The notes: a model not told the origin generated them from the sequence alone. A stretch of DNA of 64,000 bases from Karstenula rhodostoma CBS 690.94 (GCA_010093485.1 MU001500.1:568198-632197); one strand, 5' to 3'; counted from the first letter of the stretch, positions 36,797 to 47,872 are shown. Translations and numbers: made by a program.

Positions 36797-39188
36797 ATGG
36801 CGAAGAGTCAGGCTCTCCAGACTAATATGGACGTGGACTATGTGGTTGTCTACAAGTTTTCGAAGACAGGTGAGTGCAATGAAAAGTCAGTGAAAAGCAA
36901 AGCGAAACTAAAGCAATGAAGATAAATCAAAGGCAGTTGTGCAGTTCGAAAAGCTCGTCGAGGCGCTCTCTGAGGTGGGGCTGCAGACGGAGGTCCGCAA
37001 CGGAGGCTCGCAGTCTGTCTTGCTCTTCGTCAGAGTTGCGTCAGATGAGCACCTATACGGTGAAGTGTACAGGTCGCGGTACGTACAGCCCCTTTCACTC
37101 CATTTGTATCTGTGTTTTTAATCTCCCATGTAGAGTCCGCGACTGGATCCACGGTGTACGAGCCGCTGCCCCTCCCAAAGAGACCCGCGAATCCATCGAG
37201 GCCGAACCTCTCTACGAAGCCGAGCGCCTGCGCATCATATATCAGCTCATCACGAACCCGGTAGCCGAAGGCGGGGCAGGCATCACGCCAAAAGAGGGCG
37301 AGTGGGAGGGTGTGCAGTCGATATTCGCGTTGCACGATCGCGCGTACAACGATGATTGGATCAAGAAATGGAGCACATCCTACTTTCTTAAGACGGAGGA
37401 CTTGGACGAGATTCGCAATCGCTTCGGAGAGAAGGTAATTTTACAAACAGCGGGGTACTCGGGGCGCAGTGACTGACAGACGCAGATTGCCTTCTACTTT
37501 GCTTTTACACAATCGTACTTCAGCTTCCTACTCTTCCCTGCGGCTTTCGGAACTGCGGCATGGCTCTTCCTCGGACACTTCTCCGCCGTGTATGGTATTG
37601 TGAGCTGTCTCTGGTGTATGATCTTTACCGAGTACTGGAAGCATCAAGAGGTCGATCTCGGCGTGCGCTGGGGTGTTCGTGGTGTTTCTCGCATCGAGCA
37701 CAAAAGGAAGGATTTCCAGCATGAGCACATTACCACCGATCCGGTCACAGGCGAACAGGTTGGTATCTTCTCGGTCAAGAAGCGTCTGCAAAGACAATTG
37801 CTGCAGGTCCCATTCGCACTGGCGGCTGCCTCATTGCTAGGTACACTGATTGCTACCTGCTTTGGCATCGAGGTGTTCATCTCTGAAGTCTACAATGGGC
37901 CACTGAAATGGCTCTTGGTAAGTCATGTTCAAATTGATCTAGTCGCACTACTAACAGCGCCCAGGTCTTTATCCCCACTGGTATCCTTACCACGACCATG
38001 CCCATCCTGTCTGGCATCCTTACCAAATTGGCGACTCAGCTTACTGACTTCGAAAACTACGAGACGCATGCTTCGTACGAACACGCTCTTACACAAAAGA
38101 TCTTTGTCCTCAACTTCATTACGTCTTACCTGCCCATATTCCTCACGGCATTCGTCTATGTTCCTTTCGGTAGCATCATTGTGCCCTACCTCGACATCTT
38201 CAGCGTTGCCGTCAGGCCTTTTGCCGAACACGAAAAACAACTTCAACGCCCTGGCACCGACTGGGCGATTAACCCGGATCGCCTCCGCAAGCAGGTCATC
38301 TACTTCACAGTAACTGCGCAGATCGTGAACCTCGGACTGGAGCTCATCGTTCCCTACCTCAAGCGCGAAGGAGCCTCTAAGTACAAGAAATTTCAATCCG
38401 AGCGTGCCGCAAAGAGTGGTGGAACTTCTCCTGCCGTTTCTGCGAACGATCCACCGGAGGATGCTGCTTTTCTCGAACGTGTGCGCGAGGAAGTTGACCT
38501 GGAAGTGTACGATGTGACCTCTGACATTCGCGAGATGGTCCTGCAATTCGGGTACCTCTCCCTCTTCTCTGTTGTCTGGCCTCTTACCAGTGTCTCCTTC
38601 CTTATCAACGACTGGGTCGAGCTGCGTGCCGATGCGATTAAGATTTGCCAAAACATGCAGCGTCCGACACCCTGGCGTGCCGACACCATCGGCCCATGGC
38701 TCGACTCACTCTCCTTCCTCACCTGGCTCGGCAGCCTCACCACCGCTGCCCTTGTCTACCTCTTCTCCAATGATGGTCTCGGCCCTGACGGCTCCCCGGC
38801 CAACATACGCGCCTGGGCCCTCTTGCTTACCATCTTTCTGTCCGAACACGTCTTCTTCGTCGTACGCTTCGGTATCCGCATCGCCATCTCCAAACTCTCG
38901 TCACCTGGCTTGCAGAAGGAGCGCCGTGAGCGATTCTTGGTTCGTAAGAAGTACTTCGATGAGAATCTGAAGGGTCTGGAAAGGCTACCGAAATTGAAGG
39001 AGATCTCCGAGCAGATTACTAGGGAGAGCTTAGAGGAGGATGCCAGGAGGAGTAGCCTCAAGGAGAGCACATTGGAGGAGAGGTTTTGGGCAAGGCAGAG
39101 AGGGTGGAAGGAGACGATCAGTGTGGGTAAAGACTTGATTCAGCGAGCTGAGGTTGAACCAAGCCCGGAGAGGAAGAAGGAGCTTTGA
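36797..39188 (+). CDS. TMEM16/anoctamin-family membrane protein (scramblase-like)
   Basis: Exons 36797-36869, 36937-37078, 37134-37434, 37486-37917 and 37965-39188; 723 aa, close to characterised fungal TMEM16 scramblases (about 735 aa). The cytosolic N-terminus has DYVVVYKF, VQFEKLVEALSEVGLQTEV and VLLFVRVASD, as in the ferredoxin-like N-domain of nhTMEM16/afTMEM16. About ten hydrophobic segments follow, starting IAFYFAFTQSYFSFLLFPA. Calcium-site-type acidic segments are visible (LQFGYLSLFSVVWPLTS, NDWVELRADAIKICQN, FLSEHVFFVVRFGIRIAIS). The C-terminus is charged and helical. Fungal members are Ca2+-activated lipid scramblases or ER-plasma-membrane tethers (Ist2-like); which applies here is not decidable by eye. 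All intron phases fit. Confidence 0.92.
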
Positions 39189-39939
39189 GGTGTAGAGTCT
39201 GTGCTGGTGTATCGGAAAGGACTGAAGTGGGAATGAGTTTAAAATAGTGGCTGAAGTGGTATATATCGTTCAGGCTGCCTGAAGAAAAGCTGATACGATT
39301 TCAGTGAGAGATGTCTGTTTATTACTAGCGTGGAGTTCTGGCGTATTCCGCATATAACGTACGTAAATGAACATGATTTTATGAAGGCTCCTAGCATCCA
39401 CGAAACTTTAGCTGATCCAACCTGTATCGCTCAGCTTGACTTAACACGCAGCATCTAACTTGGAATCTCGGTGCCTTTTGCATGTTCGCATTGGGGCTCG
39501 TTTGCGGTAGCTGGGTTACCAAGGTTGCTGCGCTCTCCAGCCTCTGCTATTCACCCAAGTCAGGACCCAGCTTTCGTTTGCATCAAGACTCTCCATTGGT
39601 CGGTTTTCTTTCACCACATACCAGTTGAAACGCTGAGCTCGAAGCACTTTCCCACGTGGTCCTTCAGCCCGTGCAACTCTCTCTTATCCGCCCACTGTAT
39701 ATAACCCCTCCGTCCGCGCACTCTGAAGCTCTCCCCACACTCGACAGTACTCGGTCAACAATTCTACAGCCTGATCCTTCACCTGTCAAGTAAGTGGCCT
39801 CTGCGCCGCCTCTCCTCACTCCGCATACAAACGCCTCACCATTCCCCTCAAAGCACCCAACTCACGCCAAACAGCACAAAACCCGTCAACTAGACCCAAC
39901 CGCTTACCAAACTCTCAAACCACTCCAACTACCACCAAC
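39189..39939. promoter_or_regulatory. Upstream region of small secreted protein gene
   Basis: 751 bp. A strong TATATAA at 39698-39704 lies about 240 bp before the start codon and is followed by a C/T-rich leader with AAC-rich stretches. No other gene seen. Confidence 0.55.
39698..39704 (+). promoter_or_regulatory. TATA box of small secreted protein gene
   Basis: TATATAA in an otherwise GC-balanced promoter, followed by a pyrimidine-rich leader; few genes in this window have so clear an element. Confidence 0.6.
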
Positions 39940-40327
39940 ATGCGTGTCTCAATCACACTCATCTCCCTCGCCGCCCTTCTGGCCGGCGTCCTCGCTGGTA
40001 AGTCCCCTCCACACTCGCCATCTCCATGACAAAAAACCCCACTCATACGCAACAGGACCCACCAGCAAGCGCGACGACGCCGCTCCTGCCGTCGCCGACG
40101 ACCCCCCCGTCGACCAGGGCCGCTGCACACCCTGCAACGAGCACATGGACAAGTGCATGGGCAAGTGGCCGTGCTGGTTCTACAACTGCCAGGAGAACTG
40201 CAACCATGAGGTGTGCGAGCAGCTTCCTGACGTGAGTACTTACCGCCGGAGTCGGGTGGACTTTAGGTATTTGTGAGAAGTATGCTAACGAGGGCAGTGT
40301 CGTCAGGGCTGCGGGTTCCACTGCTAA
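39940..40327 (+). CDS. Small secreted 10-cysteine protein
   Basis: Exons 39940-39997, 40056-40231 and 40298-40327; 87 aa. A signal peptide (MRVSITLISLAALLAGVLA) is followed by a short acidic pro-like segment containing Lys-Arg (SKRDD, a possible Kex2 site). The mature part has ten cysteines in about 47 residues, including CTPCNEHMDKCMGKWPC, FYNCQENCNHEVC and the terminal CRQGCGFHC. An even number of closely spaced Cys suggests five disulfides. The last exon encodes only nine residues and the stop. I do not recognise the family. Small secreted cysteine-rich proteins of this shape include effectors, antimicrobial proteins and surface proteins; no specific function is claimed. Confidence 0.82.
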
Positions 40328-41252
40328 TGGGCAGAACTTGCTCGCTCGCTCGCTCCGGTTTGTGTGTCAGAGACATATTCGTCTTGGAATGTAGGCCTGG
40401 AGTGAGAGAGGCTGTGGTGATGTGAGGAGGTGCGGGCACGATATCGAAATGGACATCTAGGTCCTGGATTTCATGACCATTGGATTTTGATACCCTGGCG
40501 TAATGGTGGGGTTGGAGTGAGCGGGCATTCTTGTCTGGTCTTGGTTATCGGGACATATAGATAGGCAATCAAGACTTTTGCTATCGGGGTATTTTTCCTT
40601 AACTGCTGGATTCGTGCTCCCTGGTCCAGATGATGTCGGTTGGTCAGAACCCTAACGTTCAATTGGCTATCGTGCTAGGTCCAGCTTCACAATTATGTGC
40701 TTTGTTCTTGATATTTACTACTTGTGCTCGGGTTTAGGGTACATTATTGCCGCATCGTATGGTCATGAGAAAGTACCTTGCCGAATCCAGAATTCATTTG
40801 AGTATTTGGGTCTCACGAGGAGGAACGATGTTGTAACCCACATTTACGATCTTGTTTTATAAAATAAGTCATGGAGAATGTTGCACTGACTAACTCAACT
40901 CTTACAACCGTCGACGTGTACAGGTTCATAAGCGCCTGTATAGCTTGCTTCGCTCTCTCTTCTCTTGCAGATGTCTGCTCTAGCCATTTGTGTCCGTGAC
41001 ACCCAAGCGGCCTTGCCGATGGGTGATTTGCGATATGGATCCCTTCTCAATTCTACGCGTTGTGAGAAGGATGGCTCAAAGGTGCGTTAGGATGGTGAGT
41101 GGAATTGAGATATAAAGTAGACGTCAACTGAACTACAGCGTTGATTCCTTGAATGTCTATTACTTCTAGTTGTAACCTTATGTGCCTGATTTAGCATGCT
41201 TACCGTCGCCAGCGGATGATTCAGACATTGGAGATGAACTGCCTTGATATAC
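40328..41252. other. Convergent intergenic region
   Basis: 925 bp between the secreted-protein gene and the CDK11-like 3' end. AT-rich; no gene, repeat or RNA signal seen. Confidence 0.5.
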
Positions 41253-42767
41253 TTATGCCACTCTCAATTGAAATCCCGCGCCCGCCTGCTCCTCCTCTCG
41301 ATTCGCGAAGATACCACTGAAATCCACATTCTGCATGCCAGGTGCCTCTCCCCTTTTCGGCGCATTCGGACTCCTCTTCCTCCTCTTCTCCTGCCCAGCC
41401 TTACTCGGGAACGTAGGAAACATCTCCATCGGCTTGGGCTTCGGCTGCTCTCTAAAGTACGCATGCTCCAAGACCTCGTCCGCACTCGGTCTATGCTCCG
41501 GGTTCAAGGACAGCAAACTCATGAGCAGATCTGCACCCGCGTTCGTCAAGAAGGGGAACTTCGTCCTGATTACGCCCCCGCTCTTGGCGCCCGAGTCCCG
41601 CGGGATCTTGAGGCCCTTCGCGTTGGGGAGGCGCCAGAATTTGGGCCAGCTGCGATCCGTGGGGAGACCACACAGAGCGAATATACGGCTTAGTTCGTCG
41701 ACTTCGTTTTTGCCTTGCAAGATGGGTTCTTTGAGGAGGAGCTCGCCGAAGATGCAGCCGAGACTCCACATGTCTATCTCCGTGCCGTATGTCTCGGTGC
41801 CGAGGAGGAGCTCTGGGGCGCGGTACCATAGCGTTACGACGAGCTGCGTGAGGCGCGCGTCTGGCGGTGGTATGTAGCGTGCCATGCCGAAGTCCGCGAT
41901 CTTCAGATGGCCGTGGTTGCTCAGCAGGATGTTGGAAGTCTTCAGATCCCGGTGGAGAATGTGATTCGAGTGCAGGAATGAGAGTGCAGAGGTGAGCTGT
42001 TTCAGCAGCGTTTTTACCTCTGATGCGAGGAACGGCTCCGGCATGTCTTCCTGCAGCGTCTTCAGGTCGTGCTCGAGAAACTCCATAACGAGGACGACTT
42101 CGGAAGGGTCCGAGCCGGAGAGCACTTCGTGCAGGGAGACGATATTTTTGTGGCGGGCGCGTTGAAGGATAGTGATTTCGCGGAGGGCGGTGATGGGGAA
42201 GCCATCTTGTTGCTGGTAGTCCATCTTTACCTTCTTCAGCGCGACCACTGAGCCGGTGGAGATCTCGCGTGCGCGGGATACCCAGCCGTAGGAGCCTTCT
42301 TCGATGTGGTTCAGGGTCTCGAAGTTGGAGACGTGTCGGCATGGTCCCCAGCCGCCGCCGTCAAAGCGTAAAAGTGGCCTTTCGGCTGGTGTCTCTTGGG
42401 AAACAACATCTTGGGAGCCGGTGTCGTTGGAAAGTCGTCGACGCTTTGCTGGGCGCGATTCTAGTTCTCTTTCTCGTGCTGCGGCAGCGGCAGCTTCTTG
42501 CTCGGCTTGTTGCTTCTGGAGCTTCAGGCGCTTCTTCTCTTCCTTCTCTTTTTTCTGGCGCAGTGCCTCTGCCTTGTCCGCCTCGTCGTCTGCCCAGCGT
42601 GATGCCATGGATTCGTGCTTTTCTAGTCCCGACAATCGAGAGTCGATATCGAATGTCGGAGTAATTTCGTGGGGTCGAATAGCACGTGGTAAGGCGTGGA
42701 CCTCGTTGAGAAGGTCATAGCTCCCGCGTTCCGAAAGTCGACTTTTTGGTCCCGAGGACAACGTCAT
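41253..42767 (-). CDS. CDK11/PITSLRE-like cyclin-dependent kinase
   Basis: Single exon, 504 aa from the Met at 42767. The N-terminal part has a highly charged coiled-coil (EALRQKKEKEEKKRLKLQKQ and an Ala-rich stretch) and a basic segment PAKRRRLSN. The kinase domain starts at FETLNHIEEGSYGWVSRARE and has VVALKKVKMD, the cyclin-binding helix FPITALREITILQ (PITALRE type), LHRDLKTSNILLSN, IADFGMARY and VVTLWYRAPELLLG. It is intact. A C-terminal basic tail follows. CDK11-type kinases act in transcription and pre-mRNA splicing in the nucleus. The start is uncertain: an upstream in-frame Met (42809) would overlap the divergent NDUFAF7 start, and a downstream Met (42608, MASRWADDEADKAEALRQ) resembles the start of homologues. 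Confidence 0.9.
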   Translation of the reverse strand: MTLSSGPKSRLSERGSYDLLNEVHALPRAIRPHEITPTFDIDSRLSGLEKHESMASRWADDEADKAEALRQKKEKEEKKRLKLQKQQAEQEAAAAAARERELESRPAKRRRLSNDTGSQDVVSQETPAERPLLRFDGGGWGPCRHVSNFETLNHIEEGSYGWVSRAREISTGSVVALKKVKMDYQQQDGFPITALREITILQRARHKNIVSLHEVLSGSDPSEVVLVMEFLEHDLKTLQEDMPEPFLASEVKTLLKQLTSALSFLHSNHILHRDLKTSNILLSNHGHLKIADFGMARYIPPPDARLTQLVVTLWYRAPELLLGTETYGTEIDMWSLGCIFGELLLKEPILQGKNEVDELSRIFALCGLPTDRSWPKFWRLPNAKGLKIPRDSGAKSGGVIRTKFPFLTNAGADLLMSLLSLNPEHRPSADEVLEHAYFREQPKPKPMEMFPTFPSKAGQEKRRKRSPNAPKRGEAPGMQNVDFSGIFANREEEQAGAGFQLRVA

Positions 42768-42789
42768 GGAAATCCGATAACGATTCAAG

Positions 42790-44455
42790 ATGAGAGCGAT
42801 ACCTCTCAATCTACTGCGCAGTGCGACAAGATGCGCAAGGCCGCAGGTGGTCAGGCTTAGACCAGCGCGATGTGCGGTGCGGTGGTCATCGAGCGACTCA
42901 GAAGAGCGACAATGGTCAACACCGCTCGCAAAGACATTGGCGCAGGCGATAGAGGTACGTCTGAATTTTTGTTCACAGTTTATTTCGAGCTGACAATGCT
43001 TAGACTACCGGTCCTGTCTCGGTAGCCTCGTACATGCGCCAATGCCTCACCTCCGATCAAGGCGGATACTACACGCGCCAAACCTCCGGCCACGATCAGT
43101 TCGGCACGAAGGGGGACTTCATAACGTCGCCCGAGATCAGCCAGGTTTTCGGTGAATTGGTGGGCATATGGCTATATACAGAGTGGATGGCGCAAGGTCG
43201 GAAAGAGAAGGTACAAATCATTGAAGTCGGACCTGGACGAGGGACATTGATGGATGATGTGTTAAGGACAATCTCGAGCTTCAAACCGTTCGCGCAAAGT
43301 GTCGAAGCTATCTACATGATTGAGGCTTCCGACGATCTGCGCATACAGCAGGCCAAACGGCTGTGCGGGACGGATGCGCCAGAAGAGTTCGAGCTGGGTT
43401 GGAGAGCGCCGTGCAAGTACATACCGAACTGCACTGTCAATTGGTGCGAGGATATCAGATTCGTACCCAAAGGTACGTTACCTACTCTGATTTTTGACAT
43501 GCGAACGCTAATCGATCGGGCAGAGGAAACGTCTACACCCTTCATTCTCGCCCACGAGTTCTTCGATGCGCTCCCCATCCACGTCTTCCAGAATGTCGCC
43601 AACTCCACCATCCCCGCTGCTTCCAAAACGATCACCTCGGACGGCCCTATACAGCCCAAGACCGGACCACAAGCCCCCAAGAACCAATGGCACGAGCTCA
43701 TGGTCGCACCCATCCACGAATCTCAGATGTCCCAAACCCCGAACGAAGACGGCTCACCACCCCCCGAATTCCATCTCACCGTCTCCAAATCGCCCACACC
43801 ACACAGCCTCTACCTCCCGCAAACCTCGCCCCGCTACAAAGCCCTCGCAAACACCACCGACGCCATCATAGAGATATCCCCAGAATCTCTCTCATACATC
43901 TCGGACTTTGCAGTGCGGATAGGCGGCGCAAATCCCCCTTCTGCTCAAAGTCAACCCCCCATCCCAGCCAACGCATCGATAACCCCGAAATCGAAACCCC
44001 TCACCACATTTCACAAGCCAAACCCCTCCGGTGCTGCATTGATACTAGATTACGGCCCTGCCTCCACCATCCCCGCCAACACCCTCCGCGGCATTCGCTC
44101 GCACCGCCCATGCTCACCGTTCGTGTCCACAGGCCTCGTGGATATCAGCGCAGACGTAGATTTCGTTGCACTGGCTGACGCTGCATTGGACGCGTCACCC
44201 GGCGTGGAGGTACACGGCCCCGTTGAGCAGGCTTACTTTTTGTCTACGCTGGGGATCATGGAGAGGGTAGAGCGGCTGTTGAAGGCTGCAGGAGATGAGG
44301 ACGTGAGAGAGAGGTTGGAGACGGCGGTGAAGAGGCTAGTGGATAGGGGGCCGACGGGGATGGGGAGGATTTACAAGGCGATGGCTGTGGTGCCGTTTGT
44401 GGAGGGGAAGAAGGTGAGGAGACCGGTAGGGTTTGGGGGTGGGGTGTTTCAGTGA
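42790..44455 (+). CDS. NDUFAF7: Mitochondrial NDUFAF7 arginine methyltransferase (MidA family)
   Basis: Exons 42790-42954, 43004-43472 and 43524-44455; 521 aa. The N-terminus is Arg-rich, without acidic residues for about 30 positions (MRAIPLNLLRSATRCARPQV), typical of a mitochondrial presequence. The MidA/NDUFAF7 core follows: VASYMRQCLTSDQGGYYTRQ, FITSPEISQVFGELVG, the SAM-binding IIEVGPGRGTLMDDVLR, FILAHEFFDALPIHVFQ and ALILDYGP. NDUFAF7 dimethylates NDUFS2 during complex I assembly. Intron 2 (43473-43523, 51 nt) is a multiple of three with no stop, so the frame stays open if unspliced. Splicing (VPK to EETSTPFILAHEF) removes 17 unconserved residues and is preferred. Confidence 0.92.
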
Positions 44456-44708
44456 TTGGATGTTCTGTGTGAATGGTACAATGTGTAGTATATGTACAGT
44501 ATGGTAAAGTCTTCATGCACGTCTCGCGGCTCTCGGGCATGCTTGCTCGTCTTCATTTCTCGTGCTCGGACTCAGCGTGAAATCTCCCAAGTAGAACGCC
44601 GAATATGCCTCCCCTCGAACCCCAGCTCCTGTCCTCCCATGCCCACAGTATCTTACGCCGCCCCGACCTAACTTAGCAAAACATAATATACACCCATCCC
44701 ACCCCTGT
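44456..44708. other. Convergent intergenic region
   Basis: 253 bp between the NDUFAF7 and GOT1 3' ends. Nothing seen. Confidence 0.4.
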
Positions 44709-45307
44709 TCAAACCGGCAGCTCGCTATTCCTCTGCACCGCGCCCACCCTCTCCAACGCCTTCGCAATATACGGCCCCACAACGGGAATATTCCCCACGA
44801 ACCCCGCGATCGTCGCAAAGAAGTCGCCAAACAGTACCAGTATCCCATACAGCTCGATCAGAAAGCCGACGAACGCCCAGCGCAGGAGAATGAGCACGAT
44901 GCCGGCCGTGAAGGCCGCGGTGCCTTTCCACTTTTGCCGGCGCGCGAAGAAGGAGGCGGTTTTTTGGAGGCCGATGATGAGGGTTAGGCCGATTAGGAAG
45001 AGGATGTTGCCCATGGCGAGCCTGCGGGGGGGGGGGGGTTAGCATGGTGGGAAACTGGGGGAGGGGAGGCGTACATGGAGCGGTCAAAAAACATCATGAC
45101 GCCGCCCAGGAGAAAGAAGCCGCCTGCGCGCGTGGTCAGTCGTGTTCGCGTGCGCCGTGTGGTGGTGCCGTGTGCGTTGCGTACCTACCCCCTGAGCAGA
45201 AGGCAACCCCGATCTCTGCGTCGTGTTAGATTTGTCTGGACTTGACAGCGCTTCTGGCTTGCTTGCGCTCACGTACTTTGGGTATCTGTGAGCCACATGG
45301 TCGGCAT
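44709..45307 (-). CDS. GOT1: Got1-family Golgi vesicle transport protein
   Basis: Four exons in transcript order: 45307-45277, 45215-45189, 45123-45075 and 45021-44709; 139 aa (yeast Got1 is 138). It reads MPTMWLTDTQKIGVAFCSGG, GFFLLGGVMMFFDRSMLAMG, NILFLIGLTLIIGLQKT, then GTAAFTAGIVLILLRWAFVG and FVGNIPVVGPYIAKAL. Four hydrophobic segments are visible, as in the Got1/Sft2 family, which acts at ER-to-Golgi and intra-Golgi fusion. Exons 1-3 are 31, 27 and 49 nt, so most of the N-terminal half is built from micro-exons; each junction keeps the frame. Confidence 0.93.
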
Positions 45308-46054
45308 CTTGGATGGTGGTGTGGTAGGTTTGCGCTGGAAGCAGTAGGGGAGCGCGGTGCTGGGGGATGATTTGGAAAGGTCGCTGCCTGGCGTACACCT
45401 TATCTGGCCTCAATGCGCCACTGGTGGTAGGTATTCGTTCTTCGGGAACTTTTTCGTATCGTGTCCCTTTGAGATGCATGCAGTCGCAACGCATGGTCCG
45501 TGTGTGGCTATCCTTGTCTAGCGCGAATGATTTGACGGGAGTCCGCATGATTTTCGAGGTTTGATTTCCTACACTCTTCACGAGCTTCGCAAAGCACACG
45601 GAGTACACCCACGATGCGATCATCTTATGAACCAGATATATTCCAGATCGGTCTATCGTGGAACTACTAATATTCGATGGCCCCTACAAAGAAGGCACAG
45701 AAATCTATGTAGAAGCAACCGCCCCGACCGCAGCATGCGTTTACGCTGCTGTCACTAGGAATACTGTCCCGTGTATTCCTGGTACCCCGTCATCGGCGAA
45801 GAGAAAACAGTTCACGATTAAGCCGGAGCACCTCCTTGAACCTTGCCTCGAGAGGGGCTTGGTGGGTGGAGTGCGCTTGACTTTGTTGGCCTTACATATT
45901 TAATGCCATACTGTGTTGGGTTTTCCTCATTGATCCGTAGAGGACAAGCCCAAGCCCATCTCTTGAATCCCTCCATGTGTTTTCCCTTAGTGCCCAAGTT
46001 GTAATGGAAGCGAGTCTGCACTCCGAGAGGCGTTCGCTGTACCAGTCCCACTGC
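45308..46054. other. Intergenic region GOT1-IES6
   Basis: 747 bp between two minus-strand genes, so it holds the GOT1 promoter and the IES6 terminator. An 81-codon plus-strand frame at 45658-45903 is the only open frame of note and is not supported by homology I recognise. Confidence 0.45.
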
Positions 46055-46642
46055 TCACTTCAACACTGTATGTGCACCTCTCGCGCTGAGATAACCTTCA
46101 GAAACGTTCTGCGGCATCGTCCTGATAACTCCAAACACCTCTTTATCGTGGTATCGTAACCTCGTCTTGGGGTCCGTGTACGGCGCCGGCAGCCCTGTGA
46201 TGTCGCAGTACCGCCTCTGGCTACTTGGGTGGAAGCTCGGCGCGCTCTCAATGTTCGTATACGTGGCAGCAGGTCCTGTGCCGTTGCCGTTCGCAGCTCC
46301 CAGCCCACCCCCAGCAGCTCGTAGGTTCTTCTCCAGCACAAGGGTACTCAGGCTTTGAGCGGCTTGCGCGATGTTCGGGGCTCGACCGACGGGGGTCGCA
46401 GAGCCTGTCGCGCCTTCGGTGTGGGGGATTGCAGGCGTGGAGGCACCGCTGTTGTTCTGGGTGGCCATGACGGAGGCTTCTTTGCGCGTGGCATCGGCGA
46501 TGATCTGTTTGACGTTCTTGTTGCGGCGCTGCGGTGGCTTCCAATGCGAGTTGCGGAACGGTTTATGAATTTTGTAGATGTCAAGTTGGTCAAGGAGAGC
46601 TTGATGTGTGTGCTCGTCGGACGCAGCGGTTAGAGGCGCCAT
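46055..46642 (-). CDS. IES6: INO80 complex subunit Ies6
   Basis: Single exon, 195 aa. The N-terminal part has IYKIHKPFRNSHWKPPQRRN, the conserved Ies6 basic block, followed by a low-complexity Ala/Gly/Asn-rich linker. The C-terminal YL1_C domain is clear: RRYCDITGLPAPYTDPKTRL then RYHDKEVFGVIRTM. Ies6 pairs with Arp5 in the INO80 chromatin remodeller, coupling ATP hydrolysis to nucleosome sliding in the nucleus. Its partner ARP5 is encoded 1.2 kb away at 47873-50249 on the opposite strand, with DAD4 between. Confidence 0.93.
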   Translation of the reverse strand: MAPLTAASDEHTHQALLDQLDIYKIHKPFRNSHWKPPQRRNKNVKQIIADATRKEASVMATQNNSGASTPAIPHTEGATGSATPVGRAPNIAQAAQSLSTLVLEKNLRAAGGGLGAANGNGTGPAATYTNIESAPSFHPSSQRRYCDITGLPAPYTDPKTRLRYHDKEVFGVIRTMPQNVSEGYLSARGAHTVLK

Positions 46643-46954
46643 GTTGAAGCTTTACAGGAAGCTGTAGCAGGGCCAACTGGAAATGGACACAAAGTTGATG
46701 GTGTGACGTGTGGGGTCGTGACTGCGCAGGGAGGGCTGCGTGGTGACCAGTGTGCAATTGGCAAGGAGGCGTTGAGGGAATGACGATGGAAGCAATTGCG
46801 CTGCTCTGCTGTCAGCGTCGCGTTCGCGTCGGCCGTTCACTATGATCAGCCCTATGGTTCTTGGCATCGGGTTGTTTGATTACCCCACGCCCCACGTAAA
46901 CAAGAGTTCGTCCACCCCAGTGCCTCGCACCACGCATTCCAGGATCGCGTAAAC
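46643..46954. promoter_or_regulatory. Bidirectional promoter IES6 / DAD4
   Basis: 312 bp between two divergent start codons. No element recognised. Confidence 0.5.
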
Positions 46955-47333
46955 ATGGTACGGCTATGATTCTATACGTTGGATGACACGATGTTTACGC
47001 CGTTCAGGAAAGCCCACACGAGCACCAGCAGAGCCTCTTGCTCTCGCGCATCATTGTCAACGTGGTACGGCAACACTCCAGCAATTCGCATTGTACCGGG
47101 CGTTTGTTAAATTGTCCATAGGAAAAGCTCAATGAAGCGATCATGACTCTGAACAAGAACCTTCAAGAGATCAACATAGCGAACATGGACACCGAGCTTG
47201 TGTCTCAGATGTTCAAGAATTACCAGTCCAACGTGCTCTTCCACCTTGAAGGTATGTTACATGGCTCAGACGGGCTGGATGAATGGGTGCTCATGTTTTG
47301 CTAGCCACCAATGGTCTGAAGGATCCGGCGTGA
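46955..47333 (+). CDS. DAD4: DASH complex subunit Dad4
   Basis: Exons 46955-46957, 47008-47064, 47122-47251 and 47305-47333; 72 aa, identical in length to yeast Dad4. The spliced protein reads [69 protein letters not shown], matching the family end to end. Dad4 is part of the DASH/Dam1 ring that couples kinetochores to spindle microtubules. The first coding exon is only the ATG, followed directly by donor GTACGG and a 50-nt intron. The evidence for this is that ESPHE directly follows the acceptor and every Dad4 begins M-E-x-P-H-E. Being tiny and split into four exons, the gene is easy to miss with automated methods. Confidence 0.9.
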
Positions 47334-47872
47334 GCAGTCGCACGGGGAGGAAATGTTCAATTGAATGTGTTCATCTACCACTTTGGAACACTACCTTCGG
47401 CCTCATCGGTTGCTCTCCATGCTCGTCCCTAACACAGTTCTGGATGACATGGTCCGTCTGTCGTGCGCGTGCGGAGCAAGACAGAAGGCTGCATGGGTAA
47501 GGATAGATCATGGTGACAAGGGCTTAGTACCTGAGTATGTACCAATTGGGCTGAATGTTAGAGCTACCCTCTGGATTGCAGATGCACCAATTAGTACTTT
47601 ACGATTTTCATGATCTAAAACGTCTACCTCGATTGTAAGCGCGTCTGTAGCCAACATGCTCTGAGTGAAGGTTGCGGTTTTAGGGATGGTGCATGGACCG
47701 CGGGTGACGCGCCGCGCAGGTGAGGAAGGGAAGCTCAGCGCGACGGCGACGCAACACGCCTCAACAATCGGCTGCGCTGTGCCTCCACCAAAGCCCGCCA
47801 CTGCACAATACCAACGCGACATGTCCTAACGCCGTCACTCCCATCTTCCTCCACGTCAACCATCCCAGCGCA
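47334..47872. other. Intergenic region DAD4-ARP5
   Basis: 539 bp holding the DAD4 terminator and ARP5 promoter. No gene seen. Confidence 0.5.

Noticed and set aside
45658..45903. 81-codon plus-strand frame between GOT1 and IES6
   Set aside because: No homology recognised, no promoter or splice context; short and isolated.
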